Shown: positions 20,830 to 32,686 of the stretch, piece by piece | Numbering within the stretch: the stretch's first letter is position 1 | How the letters are laid out: every line of letters begins with the position of its first letter | DNA from: Amia ocellicauda | Lineage: Eukaryota > Chordata > Actinopteri > Amiiformes > Amiidae | Assembly: GCF_036373705.1 (NCBI RefSeq) | Contig: NC_089853.1 | Location: forward strand, 34,252,568 to 34,316,567 | Direction of reading: 5' to 3' | DNA: 64,000 nt | Position numbers and translations under genes: made by a program | The notes under the pieces: model-generated | The model's database searches: none | What the model was told of the DNA's origin: nothing | What the model saw: the letters and a program-made list of their open reading frames with translations, nothing else

Positions 20830-22740
20830 AAACTGCATGTGCATATACAACTTTGGCAAAGGTTTGACAAAACACTACTAGTGATTTAAGTAAGCACAAC
20901 AGCAATGATACTCATGTACTTCTCCAGGAAGTCATGTACTCTAATACTACAGAAATCTTTTCACTATTCAAAGTAGTTAATTATATTATATTATATTAAA
21001 TGTTATTTAATTTCCTATTTACAATATTAATTCCTATGCAATTAGATTTTCAATTCAAGCTACTTTTCAAAGATAGTCCTTGTTATTATATATACACAAA
21101 CTTTTACTTGTATTTGTACTTTTGTTTTACATTATACATCACAATATAATATAATTGATCTTTAATAGTTTTTTAATACATTTACCCAGAGCACATAAAC
21201 TGCATCTCAGTTTCAATTTAATTTTGAAGGCAGTGTGGAAAAACTCCACCCTTTATAATTTTAGGGAATGATTGAACCGCCTGGGTCCACTTTTTATTTA
21301 ATTGTTATCTAAGAGAAATAGCACTGTGGCCAGAGGAGTGCAGATGGATTAAACAGCACACTCTACTGGTCACCAACACCTATGACACCTCAATCAGCAC
21401 AACATGACAGCAACAACTAGTGCCTGCAACTTAAAAGCTGCTCATTTTAGTCATTTGCATTCAATTTGCACTTCTAATCCTTGCTAGATAAGAGCTTATC
21501 ACCAGCATACTAATGTAAGAAGCGGTAGGGAGGTCATATTCTTTTGATCCCCAACCTCTTATTTGCCAAGGAAGCAGCAGACCCATCCAGTAATGAAGCT
21601 GAGATACTAAGATTTCATTTCAAGTAATCTTATCTCAGATGAACATTACTTTATGTTATCAAGTTCTGAAAATAACTATCTTTGTTTTTAAGCATCTGTG
21701 TAGCAGATTTGTCACTTCTTTGGACTTTGCCACTGTGCCTAACAAAGTTGTGAAGTGTCATATAAACTTTTAAAGGATGGGAATTTAAGCTGCTGCTTCG
21801 AATTTCACAACATAAGGAATTGTATGTATAATATATCTATAGTACAGTTGATAAGGTTTTATGAATGTAGCCATAAGGACCCTTTCTATCATACAGAATG
21901 CTTAATAAAGTTTATTGGCCAAAATGTGCAGCATACGTGGAGCAATGTACTGCTAGTGCTAGATACACAAATGGGTCCATGGGGAGCCAACATCATATTT
22001 CTCTTTTAAACACTGTACAGCTTCATGCAGCTGTGGTCATAAATAGATTTGAAAAATACGAATGTCCTTTCACACATGTAAGTTATCATGGACACAGATA
22101 ATAGCCACATTGGGCCTTTTTGTCCCAAGTCTGTGTATGACCATTTCATAAGTAAATATTCAGTAAATAAGACTAAACATTTTCAAATACAGTACAACAT
22201 ATTTTTGTAGGGTATATGATCAATTTGGGAAAGTTAATATAAGTCATGTTGAATTGTAAATTAAATAAACAATATTATTGAATTACATAGGCTTTGTTGC
22301 CTTGTTTCCCTCTGTACAGTTTATATAACATTAATACATTGATAAATACAGCACCCTAGATGTAGTGAAAGGCATGTAATGTCCAATCTTTATGTTTTTA
22401 TTGTTCTGACTGTGCCCCCCCCCAAAAAAGTTAGCTGCATGATGCCTCCTGGCAATTCTGGTGTGTACAGTGCCTCTGCTACACCTCTGGTATGTGAACC
22501 AAATTTCTTTTACATTACTTTTTCACTGTGGTGTTTTTTGCACATATCAACTAAGAACTATATACTATTCACATAAAACACAAGCCATGATTAAGAATAA
22601 GTACAGAGACACTCATGTAGGCAATATTTAAAGGCATACAATCTGTAAGCTAGGAACTTTAGCATCTTAACATCAAAGTAACAGAAATATTGCCTACAAC
22701 ATTGTACCAACACTGAAATATGCTCAATTTGTTTCTGGTG
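20830..22740. other. Intergenic DNA between mesp copies 1 and 2, no gene seen
   Basis: AT-rich. Short open frames at 21755-22009 and 22379-22576 show no domain or codon pattern of a real gene. Confidence 0.5.
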
Positions 22741-22742
22741 AC

Positions 22743-22822
<80 letters not shown>

Positions 22823-22990
22823 TTTTTTTTTTTAATTATTATTATTATTATTTTTTTTTCTTGGCAGACACCCTTATCCAGGGTGACTTAATATAAGTGC
22901 AATACAAAGTGCAAGAATACAGTTCAGTACAAGGCAAACATTACAAATTCAAATTTACATTATACAAAGCAATTCAAAGCATAACACATT
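22743..22990 (-). repeat. (AAT)n/(ATT)n inverted microsatellite with V-SINE-type tail
   Basis: An AAT tract switches to ATT near 22800, making a hairpin-capable inverted repeat. It is followed by gcagacacccttatccaggg, the tail shared with the elements at 25565 and 46898-47071. Read on the minus strand this is a SINE 3' end carrying its simple-repeat tail. Confidence 0.65.
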
Positions 22991-24084
22991 TTACAACTTC
23001 TTAACATAATATGTCCTTCAGTTTCTGGGTTGTAATCATCAATCTCATAGCAGTTATAATTGCCAACCCTGTTCTCTCTCACTGATTTTATTTCTTCCAT
23101 CAGCGAAGGGCCTTTGCAGTTCACTGAGTCTTAATTTTTTAACAGCCCTGTATAAACTCCGTAGAGGTAAACAAAGAAGCTTCGTTAATGATCCCCAGGT
23201 GAATGAAGACGGCTCATTCACACCTAAATGTCTACAGAAAGGGATCCCTTCTAAAGACTGAGCTTAATTGTCTCTTATCTAATAATCCACTAATGTGTGA
23301 GATGGATATGCGTGTCATTACAGACATGCAGTGTTAGAAAGAAAAGGAATTAATCATCAATGCTTGTTTTATCAGGTTGTGGAGTGTATTTGATGTGCAA
23401 ATTAAACTACAATACACAGTTGTAATACTACCTAAGGAAGGGCTTTAGACATTAAGAATTTTATGACGAGGAGTAAAGCAGGTAACATAAATGTGCTAAT
23501 TAAAATGTAATTGACAGGACTGAAATTAAACCATTTTAAGCTCTGCCAAGCAGAGTGTATTTGTATAAGGTTATGTTTTGCATAATAGTAATAATAATAT
23601 TCTAAATATGTTCAAGTTTTTAACAATTCCATGTTTTTAATTAAACTTAACAGAATGGTCATGAACAATATTCTTCTGTAAATAGGTATAAGTAGATACA
23701 TACTGTTCTAACTGCATTGAATATTTCATAATCAAGAACCTAACATGGCACTTTCATGTGAAAATGTCATTAAGTCACTCACCATTTAGCATTCAAGGAG
23801 AAAATGAATGTCCTTCAAGACAGATTTATTGCAGCAAATCGCCCCTCAGAACCATTCACATTTCCTTCAGATCAAGATAAGAGGTCCTTATTATAAATCA
23901 AGCAGATTTTTACTAATTTGGACAATTTAACATTGAGAATTTTTAAAATAACTTATTACAAAAACTTCAAGTTCAAAATCAACTAAATAGTAAGTTTTAA
24001 AAAATGAACATGAAACATTTGTATTTTCCTTAGTTTTTTTTAACAGTTTGGGAATTCCTTTCCATTACCAAATAGTAAAAACGG
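22991..24084. other. Intergenic DNA, nothing recognised
   Basis: AT-rich, no coding exon, no repeat family recognised. Confidence 0.4.
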
Positions 24085-24190
24085 TCCCACTCCTGTATGT
24101 GGGAAAGTTACCTATTGACCCGAAGCCCCCTACATTTAGCAACAACACTTGACTGGACAGCTGAAGTGTCACTTCACACCATACTAGCTG
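24085..24190. promoter_or_regulatory. Candidate mesp-cluster regulatory module M1
   Basis: Contains TGTGGGAAAGTTACCTATTGA (RBPJ-like TGTGGGAA) and, ~65 bp on, AGTGT-CACTTC-ACACC (24165-24180). The core GTGTCACTTCACACC is identical to the T-box pair in the mesp copy 1 promoter. The first part is ~20/23 identical to module M2 at 25249-25271. No mesp coding sequence follows. It may be an enhancer or the remains of a promoter. Confidence 0.4.
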
Positions 24191-25225
24191 AAACAGGATT
24201 TAATTTCTAATAGCAGTGTATTGCTATTTATATAATTGCACAATGTATGTTGTCCAAGTATAGATTTGATGTTTTGATTTTGATTTGATTTTAAAATGTG
24301 TTGACTTTCAATATATTTAATGAAGATCACTCTTAAGAATAGGTTTCTGTAATTGTAACCAATGTGTCTCTAATTTACACACGTTACAAAAAAAAAACAA
24401 CAGGAGAAAATAATTAATTTTTTTGAATGGGTTTTTAGAACACTAAGCTGAAAATGAAAGTTTAGGACTTATATTTGATACAATATATATTTGTGATACT
24501 GCATGGTATCCATTTAGAAATAATATATGTCAGAAGAAAATATTGTTTTTATCTTCAGGCTTTTCAGCAATGTTTCCCTAATTAACTAGTTGAGATTATG
24601 ACTCCTAAACATGATCATTTTGTATACATGTTGTAAACGTTTGCATATCCCCCACACATTTACTGAAAAACAAACTGAATTTCAAAACATTTTTCTCCAG
24701 AGCCCAAAGCAATCCTAGTTTTCTGAAATTAATTGTAAAAGGTGCAACTCTACCACTAGACAGGACAGGTATGGAACATGTTATGGTTTTCTTTAATCTT
24801 AAACAGACATTAAGAAAACTGTGTTTATTAAGTGCAGAATCAGGAGTACAATGTACACTGCTAAAAGCTTTGGAAGCTGAACTATAAATAGTCAGATGTA
24901 TATTCACCAATTTAGAGACCAAGATATTGTATTCACCAAAATAAAAACTAAAAGTTGACAAATAATTAATGAAGTATGGAGTTAAATAACTTCTTATGAT
25001 TTTGTCTAATTTGGGACATTAGATGTTGATAGATTTTTTGGATTATCTGTAGACATTTTGATTTAATTCTGTCCCATTTGTTTTTAAAGGATTGCATTCA
25101 TATCTTCCCTCGAGAAAAATAGGAATCCATGCACTTGGTCAGGCTTTGCAATTACAGATTGAACAACTGCATGTCAAGGTAGGTTAGGTTCAATTACCAT
25201 CAGTCCCCACTGTTCAAAAACAGGA

Positions 25226-25275
25226 GTAAAATATCACACTCTCTCCTGTGGGAACATTACCTAATGACCGACCCC
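25226..25275. promoter_or_regulatory. Candidate mesp-cluster regulatory module M2
   Basis: AAATATCACACT (T-box-like) is followed by CCTGTGGGAACATTACC (RBPJ-like). The AAATATCACACTNTCT start is also seen in the orphan promoter at 37371-37386. Function is inferred. Confidence 0.35.
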
Positions 25276-25488
25276 ACTCTCCCTCTAATCCACAATCTCA
25301 ATGCTTTAGAGTGCCAAGGTGCTATCTAACACTTCCAAGAAGGAAAAAACTTAAGCAGCTAAGACCACAAAGACATGTTTTGACTATTAACAGTAACTTT
25401 AATGAGCAGGGTCTCACAAGAAATACACTGCATCAAGTTTGATATTGGATATAAACTAAGAGTTCCCAGACATGAAGAATTCTCTCCA

Positions 25489-25490
<2 letters not shown>

Positions 25491-25557
<67 letters not shown>

Positions 25558-25720
25558 TTTATTTATTGGCAGATGCCCTTATCCAGGGCGACTTACAACA
25601 TAAGTGCAAAACAAAGTGCAAAAATACAGTTCGGTAAAGGCATCAATCATTACAAATTCAATTTACAATTTACACAGGCAAGTACAGTAAGTGAGGTCCT
25701 ACATCCTGGACAGTAAAAGC
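25491..25720 (-). repeat. (ATT)n with V-SINE-type tail
   Basis: ATT tract (25491-25557), then gcagatgcccttatccaggg and ~130 bp similar to 22861-22990 (acttacaacataagtgcaaaacaaagtgc). Second well-preserved member of the same repeat family. Confidence 0.65.
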
Positions 25721-27205
25721 TAAGTGCTGTCAAGATGTAGGGTCACAGTCAAGGGCTACGGGAAAGGGAGCAAGGAGGAAAACAAATCGAAAACACAAGA
25801 AACATAATTTGTGACCTAAACAGACATTTTCACTGTTATTATTACAAATTAGAGTTAAAACAGTGGGGATTATACATGTATTTACTTGTAGTTTAGAATA
25901 ACAATACAATTTGAAACAATTACATTGTGTGATTAATTTAATTGTAAAATATTTGTCCTAAAGCAAGCAGCAAGGATTCCAGTTTGATTTGAGTTAAGAG
26001 AGGGTGTATAGAAACTCTGGACTTCCACACCTACAAATCAATTGATTGTCAGTCCAAACTTGCACAGCCCCTGTCTTAAAGTAACCCAGCATCTACAGGT
26101 TTCTCCAAGCTGAATCGGCTATAACAAACTTTGAAAAGATAGTACTGGTAATAGTTTTAACAAAATGAATTGCCAAAAAACAGTTTCAGAGGAAAGGTGT
26201 GAATAAGTTTTATATTGTATACAGCCATTTACCTGATTTCTAATCTGATTTTTACGAGATCACCATTAAACTAAAAATATGATATCACATAATAATTAAG
26301 CAAAAAACTAGATGTATATTCTTCTGACCAGTAAGATACAAAGTAGAAGATAAAACTCCTAGCTATACTATTCCACAAATACTTGTACTATCAACATGCT
26401 GTGACATTGGGATTCTCACTGAAGAGTCTACTCTAACACATGAAGCCCATGATATATATTGCTGGTGAAAACATGTCTGCCAACAAGTCAATGTTAACAG
26501 ACAGCTTGGGATACCTTTTCTAATGTGTAGTGAGTCTAGCCCTTGATGTTAACCAAATCTCACTCTTTTGATTACAGTCCCCATAAGCACCTTCTTCCAG
26601 CACAAATAACAGAACAGTTGAGCAGGAAATACAAAATTCACAGTCTGATCTTCCAAACTAATGAGGGTTAGTTTGTGGCATGGTTCAATTGTATGTCTTT
26701 CTAAAATGTCATGTTAGACATACCTGTCTATAATTCCCCAGAATCTTCTCACTGAAACAATAAAAAAATACAGATGACACTGAGATCATGGGAATTGTCA
26801 TTTTAAACCAGTTGCACTATGCTTTTGAGCTGGAGGAAATGCTTGTCAGTTGAAACTTGCTTGCACTGTGATGTCATGTCTAAAAGAGTTACTTGTGTGC
26901 AAGAAACCTTTAATCAATATTAAAGTTGTTTGTAGATTTTTTTAAGCGTTTTAATTTATCCTAATTTGTTTAAACTTGAAAATGACAAAACCAAATTGTC
27001 ATTGCCTGATTCTTAGCTACATATGTATATATTTATATATTTTTTAGTCTCAAGAGGAATTAATTTTCTAGACAGACAGACAGTTACACACACACATATA
27101 GGTTGTCATTTTCATGTACATACCTGTGTTTTCATTTAGTTTTAAGATCCTGAACAGTGTAATGAAGTAACCTGGAGATTCTCCCTTCCTTCCCAAGTCA
27201 ACACT
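25721..27205. other. Intergenic DNA, nothing recognised
   Basis: AT-rich with no coding signal. Confidence 0.4.
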
Positions 27206-27210
27206 AAGGA

Positions 27211-27300
27211 TAAGGCACTTGTCTAAACACCAGCAGAGTGTGAATTCTTCACACCTTAGGGGTGGCACACTTCATTTGCAGAAGTGTGACTGCAAGACTG
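27211..27300. promoter_or_regulatory. Candidate upstream module of mesp copy 2 (T-box palindrome)
   Basis: GGCACTTGTCTAAACA (27214-27229) is shared with 13577-13592. It is followed by the perfect inverted repeat GTGTGAA-TTC-TTCACAC (27238-27254), extended by CT to a T-box half-site TTCACACCT, and by a further AAGTGTGACTG at ~27285. It lies ~0.95 kb before the mesp copy 2 start codon. Candidate Tbx6-type enhancer, by motif only. Confidence 0.4.
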
Positions 27301-28074
27301 CTGTGTTCATCTGTAAAGTATGCAAGACAGAAATATTTAGAGGTTAAAAAAATATTGGTATATTGAAAACCTTTTTTGGGCTTTAGTCAAAATCACCTGA
27401 AATTGTATTTTAATCAGGCTGTAATTAATAGATAAGAACACAGCTCCAATGTTCTTACTGTTTACATTTTGGTTTAGACACAATTTGAAACTTATGATTG
27501 TACTGAATTTCCTGATTGTACAAATACAAGTACACAGTTATTTAATCATAAAATGTATAACCTAAATAGTACTATGCCCTTTATTTCCCACAAACAAACA
27601 TAATGCAGATATGTAAATATCAGATTAAACAGAACACTTTCAAACTAAAATTAGTAGCGTTTGCTCACAGTTCAACTATCCAAAAAAGCAAACATAAAAC
27701 ACAATCACATCATTCCTAAATTAGGCAATAAAGCAGAAAGCTATATCCTCTATTTCAGGGGACAAGAACAAGAACAAGAAAAAATATGTAATATATAAAG
27801 ATTATGTTTGTTCTCATTCTTGTACCTGGTTTATGCCATTTCCTTTAAAAGTTTGTCAAAGTGAAAGTTTCTCTTTAAAAATGTGATGTGTCTGTGGAGT
27901 CTCCTGTTTTCCTTAATATATATTGTGTTAAATAATGTGCTACTATAATAATAAGTATACTTTATAGTAATAGAGATTTACTTTTAAGGACTCTGAGCTC
28001 TCTGAATCTCAACCTTTGGCCTGTGTATTTTTTAGTGGTAGCTGGAATCTCACACGTGGCTTAAGCACTAGTCC

Positions 28075-28253
28075 TTCTCAGGGACCCCCTGCTTCCTCCA
28101 TGCTTTTCCCTCTGAAACTTTGATGTCCTGTTACGGCCAGTGAAGGTGTAACATCACACCTCTCCATCCAGGATATATTTAGGTGCAGCCCAGACTTCCT
28201 CAGCATATTCAGCACCTTGACAGAGATCCTTCTCCTTCAACACAACTGCAGCC
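28075..28253 (+). promoter_or_regulatory. Proximal promoter and 5' UTR of mesp copy 2
   Basis: ACTTTGATG (28117-28125), inverted T-box pair AGGTGT-AACATC-ACACCT (28144-28161) and TATA-like GGATATATTT (28171-28180), with the same spacing as in copy 1. From ~28116 onward it is nearly identical to the copy 3 promoter. Confidence 0.6.
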
Positions 28254-29078
28254 ATGGACAGCGCTCTCTCCCAGTTCCTGCTCCAGGCCGACCAGCCGCT
28301 GTTCGACTGTGACGCTCTGCTGGAGCAAACCTGCACCCGGTCAGACTGCGGCTACTACAGCGCCAGTGGCAGCCTCTCCCCAGCTTCCTCCATTGACTCC
28401 TGCTGCTTCTCTCCCCCACCTCTTCAGTGTGGAGCCAGGCCAGACTGTGCGTTTCTCCTCAGCAGCCCAGCTGTCCCAGAACAGCGGCCCCTTGTCCCAG
28501 CACCGGAGAAGAAGAGAAAGTCCAGGTCAAAGTATCCTGGAATAAAACGTCAGAGCGCCAGCGATAGGGAGAAACTGAGAATGAGGGACCTAACCAAAGC
28601 CCTTCATCACCTGAGGACCTACCTGCCCCCTTCTGTGGCACCAGCAGGGCAGACCCTGACCAAGATAGATACCCTCCGACTCACCATGCGCTACATCTCC
28701 CACCTCTCCGCCCAGCTGGGGCTCAGCGAGGAGGTCCTGTCCCAGAGAAGCCAGAGTGATCCACCTCAGTCTCTCTGCCATCCACAGGAAAACATGCAGA
28801 CGCACTTTCAAGAGACCAGCTTATTTCAGCCAGACCTGCTTAATACAAATGCGACATCTCAAGTGGACAGCTTGAGGTGCCACACTTCGCCAGAGCAGCT
28901 GGGATGCCACCAGTACAGCTCCATGCCAGAGTTCTGGGTGCAAGAAGAGAGGCAGGGGTTCTCTCAGGACAGCACTCAGTATTGCTTCACTGAAGACCCC
29001 ATCCACACTACAGCATTTACCATGGGAGCCGACACACATTTGTCAGCACCATGCTTTCAAGACCTGCAGTCATATCAG
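28254..29078 (+). CDS. mesp: mesp copy 2 exon 1
   Basis: 275 codons ending in SYQ before a gtaaca donor. It includes the full bHLH and the SPEQLGC block. Confidence 0.9.
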
Positions 29079-29421
29079 GTAACATTCAACTTCATGTTTT
29101 CCTTTTAATACTTATTCTGATCATTGCTTTGCTTTATCTTTATATATTTGTTTTATTTTATACAAAATATAATTCACCTTGGAAACAACACAGTTGAGAC
29201 AGTAAAACTGTTTTTAAAGCTGCTGATAATTTAGATTCCATCCTGAAAGTTATACTTGACTGCTGTATAAAGCTACAACCTGCTTAATATTCATTATTTA
29301 GCCAATATGTCAAATGCTAATAATGTAAGTTCTGTGTGCAAATTAATACGAGATTTTAAAATATATTTTTCTGCTCTTTATTTTTCAGATGTACAGTGAA
29401 ATGGTCAACGCAAGGAGCTGA
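28254..29421 (+). CDS. mesp: Mesoderm posterior bHLH factor, mesp copy 2
   Basis: Exons 28254-29078 and 29389-29421, ~285 aa. Residues 1-204 are identical to copy 3, including SLSPASSIDSCCFSPPP, a basic KKRKSRSK stretch and the bHLH at about 100-154 (RQSASDREKLRMRDLTKALH, then LPPSVAPAGQTLTKIDTLRL). After residue 204 it instead carries LRCHTSPEQLGCHQYSSMPE and FWVQEE, the block found in copy 1. Exon 2 is short, MYSEMVNARS, and lacks the aromatic terminal motif of copies 1 and 3. Likely a functional transcription factor of paraxial mesoderm; the mosaic structure points to exchange between copies. AATAAA at 29739-29744. Confidence 0.92.
29389..29421 (+). CDS. mesp: mesp copy 2 exon 2 (short)
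   Basis: Ten codons plus TGA after acceptor ttatttttcag. The MYSE start is conserved; the remainder is unlike copies 1 and 3. Confidence 0.7.
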   Translation: MYSEMVNARS

Positions 29422-29601
29422 CCTGATTCTGATGTCTGTTTATAAATAATGTTTGGATTTTCTTGAACTAATTTAAACTTCAATACAGCATTAATATAAA
29501 ATTCAAATGTATATGTACTACAACATGTATAAATAATATGATATTTATGTATAGAACAATCTAAATAACTTTTCAAAATGTAGGTCTTTGTCTAGTTTGA
29601 T

Positions 29602-29606
<5 letters not shown>

Positions 29607-29664
<58 letters not shown>

Positions 29665-29744
29665 CTTGTTATTTATTATAAATGTTTATTTTTATATTTT
29701 TATATGTATTCATTTATTATATATATAATGTGTTTAATAATAAA
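29607..29744. repeat. (TA)n in mesp copy 2 3' UTR, followed by AATAAA
   Basis: TA repeat (29607-29658) inside the presumed 3' UTR; AATAAA at 29739-29744. Confidence 0.8.
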
Positions 29745-29759
29745 ATGTTTCCTCTGAAT

Positions 29760-30254
29760 TCTTGTTTTGTGTTACTTCAACCACATTTCTACCAGGTAAT
29801 GAAGATGACTTTCATTGAAGGGGTTGTATTCCTATAAAACTTATGAGCCTACTGTATAAATTCATATACACCAATAATTTGATACAGTCATATATGTTCA
29901 AATGCTTAGTTTCACTGCAAAACAAATCTTAAAATGAATTTATCTGGCTTTAATTAAATAATTCAGTATCAAAAACAAGATACATGTTTTCCTCATATCC
30001 CAATACAACCTCTGCAGAATAGAATAGAATCATAAACAATGCATAATGGTTTAATGATTTTAGGAACATTATTTAAATTCAGTTGATAGTTTTAATAATG
30101 TTCAAATATGTTTATGTCATAATTTTCTCACAAGCTACAGGGAACTTTAATCATAGAGCTTTAATATCAGGAATCACTGCCAACAAGGAGTTCTCTAATT
30201 CAGTGACATTACTACACAATCATGTGCTCACAGCATTAGGAAAAACTGAGTTGT

Positions 30255-30295
<41 letters not shown>

Positions 30296-31940
30296 CTGGT
30301 ATACAATATAGGATTGAAAAATGCTATTTTATGCAAATGCTCTTAAAGGTTACTGTGATGACTTTTCTTGCTTTCCATCACCCTCTAATTTTACAGTATC
30401 ATGAAAAACATACCCTATATGTGGGTGCTATGTCCTAGAACATGAATAGAGACCACAAGGCCCTGTATTATTATACATAGAAATAGGTTTTCTTCTATAA
30501 TGAATCCCATATTCCATCTATTTGATCATTTGTGTAGACTCGCCCATCTTGCAAATGACACTACAGTTGTGTTTCTTTGCTATGCATTAGAAAGAGCAGC
30601 CAAGAGTTCAAATCCTGCTCTCAGTTCTGCCTTCACTGGATTTCCTTCCATTCTCCTGGTTTCCACACAACTTATGAAATAAAGTGTATTAAGTCCTGTT
30701 TTTTTTTTTATTCACTAGGAAGCTTTTAATTCAAGTTTATTCAAATGCACATTTAAGCTTGGATTGTATTTATTCTTTTTTTACCAGCCCTGCTGTTGTT
30801 ATCGGGACCCAGCTGGGTGGTAGCAGTCAAATATCTGACCCTAGACAGAGGCGGAATGATCTTTTTGCAGTTTAGATTAGGGGGAAAACGACACTACATG
30901 CTTAAAATAAATGAACAGCGAAATAAAGGGGAATACAGTAGTAATGTATTTTAAAAAGGTTAAAACAATAGTTATCTTAGATATGGGGTGATTTCCGTAT
31001 GCAAATCGAAGACTAGAACATAATTATTCATAATTGTTACTGGATGCACAAAACAAAACCTAGGCAGATGATACACACACCGACCGACCACTTGCCAACC
31101 AAGAAAACCGTAAACCAACGTTGGGTCACCATGTTATCTGGGGAGAAACAACCATTTTCTGACTGTATTGTCAAAGTTCACTGAAAAAGTGAACAAATAT
31201 CGACTTCAAAGCACGAACCTCTTCACATTTCAAATGATAATGAAATGCAGCTTGTTGGTTTCAACACAAATGTGTCCTTATGAACTGATTAACAGCTGCC
31301 CGACACTGCTTAAATGCTGAAAGCAGAAAGTCTATTTTATAATCGTTTTCCAGTGGTTTGATCTAGTGCAACTCTATATTAACGTTTATTTATTTTGTCT
31401 ACACTTTAATTGGTGTTTTCATTGTTATTGTTGTAATTTTCACATTGCCCTTTCTGTGGAAAAGCACGAAGCTCTGTCCCTCTGCTTGACCTGCCCTGCT
31501 CCCCATATCAATTCCCTGCGCAGAATCAGTGGCCTCCCAATTTGCATTTTGCATCTCTCCCCAAACATAACATTGCATTATGAAGACGATAGCTAATTAT
31601 GCAGATACAATCTAAATAGATGAAAGAGATTTTATTATCATTTTCCAGAAATATGCTTAATAAACTTTAAAACGCTGTTAAATGTTGCTTCTATACAATG
31701 AAAGAACACGCATTTAAATCAAGATTACATTGATCAAAGGGCGACGGTCTAATGTCCTATTTGTCACATAGTCACACCGCGTACTTCTAGCCAAACAACA
31801 ACTTCATTATAACTGCTGTGCTAAGACTGATTTAAAAACTGATGTTTTGTTTTTGTGAAGTTCACTGTGTCAATTCCAAGATTTATAGAAATGGTATGGT
31901 ACACGGGATTTTATTATTTTATATTCATGTATAGTCTGAC
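29760..31940. other. Intergenic DNA between mesp copies 2 and 3
   Basis: AT-rich with a (TA)n tract at 30258-30287 and no coding signal. A patch at 30780-31330 is somewhat richer in mixed sequence but shows no exon. Confidence 0.4.
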
Positions 31941-31944
31941 ATTT

Positions 31945-31992
31945 CATCCATTCATCCATCCATCCATTTTCGAAACCGCTTATCCTGGCGAG
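31945..31992. repeat. ATCC-type dispersed repeat fragment
   Basis: catccattcatccatccatc followed by attttcgaaaccgcttatcc, a junction widely seen at the ends of fish dispersed repeats. Confidence 0.5.
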
Positions 31993-32474
31993 TTAAGTTA
32001 AGTAGATGTATGTAATTGAACATATGTATGTGAATTCATAACGTATAGTCAATAATAATAATAATAATAATATGATCCTACTTTACCTATTCTACAAATG
32101 GAGAATTATTATATTTTTAAAATAAATATTATTTATTTTGTATGTGTATCTGTAGTGCATGTAACATATATATGTTAAATAAATCTGTTTACTTTTTAAA
32201 GGATACTAAATGCCACAAAGAATATACATATTACTAAATATTCCATATTTCTGCTTCAAACTGCAACTTAATTAATATTTTAATATTTTAAATTTGGGTT
32301 TGAAAATGACAGGTTACCATTTCCTTTGCTTCAGGGTCATATATGTAATCTGAATATCTGATGAAACTGAAAAATATTTTTGAATGTGGATTGTATTGCC
32401 TGCCATGAGACTTTCATTTTTTACTTGTGTGAGCTGAATTTGGTTCTCTCCATGAATACTGATTCTTCTTGGTA

Positions 32475-32686
32475 GTGAAAAATCACACATTTATTCTGGG
32501 AAACTCAGTCCCAGGGACCCCCTGCCTTCTCCCTCTTCTCCCCTCAGGAACTTTGATGTCCTGCTACGGCCAGTGAAGGTGTAACATCACACCTCTCCAT
32601 CCAGGATATATTTAGGTGCAGCCCAGACTTCCTCAGCATATTCAACACCTTGACAGAGATCCTTCTCCTTCAACACAACTGCAGCC
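32475..32686 (+). promoter_or_regulatory. Proximal promoter and 5' UTR of mesp copy 3
   Basis: AATCACACAT and TTCTGGGAAACTCAG (RBPJ-like, TGGGAA at 32498-32503), then ACTTTGATG (32550-32558), AGGTGT-AACATC-ACACCT (32577-32594) and GGATATATTT. Upstream of ~32549 it diverges from copy 2 but resembles the orphan promoter at 37371-37400. Confidence 0.6.
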
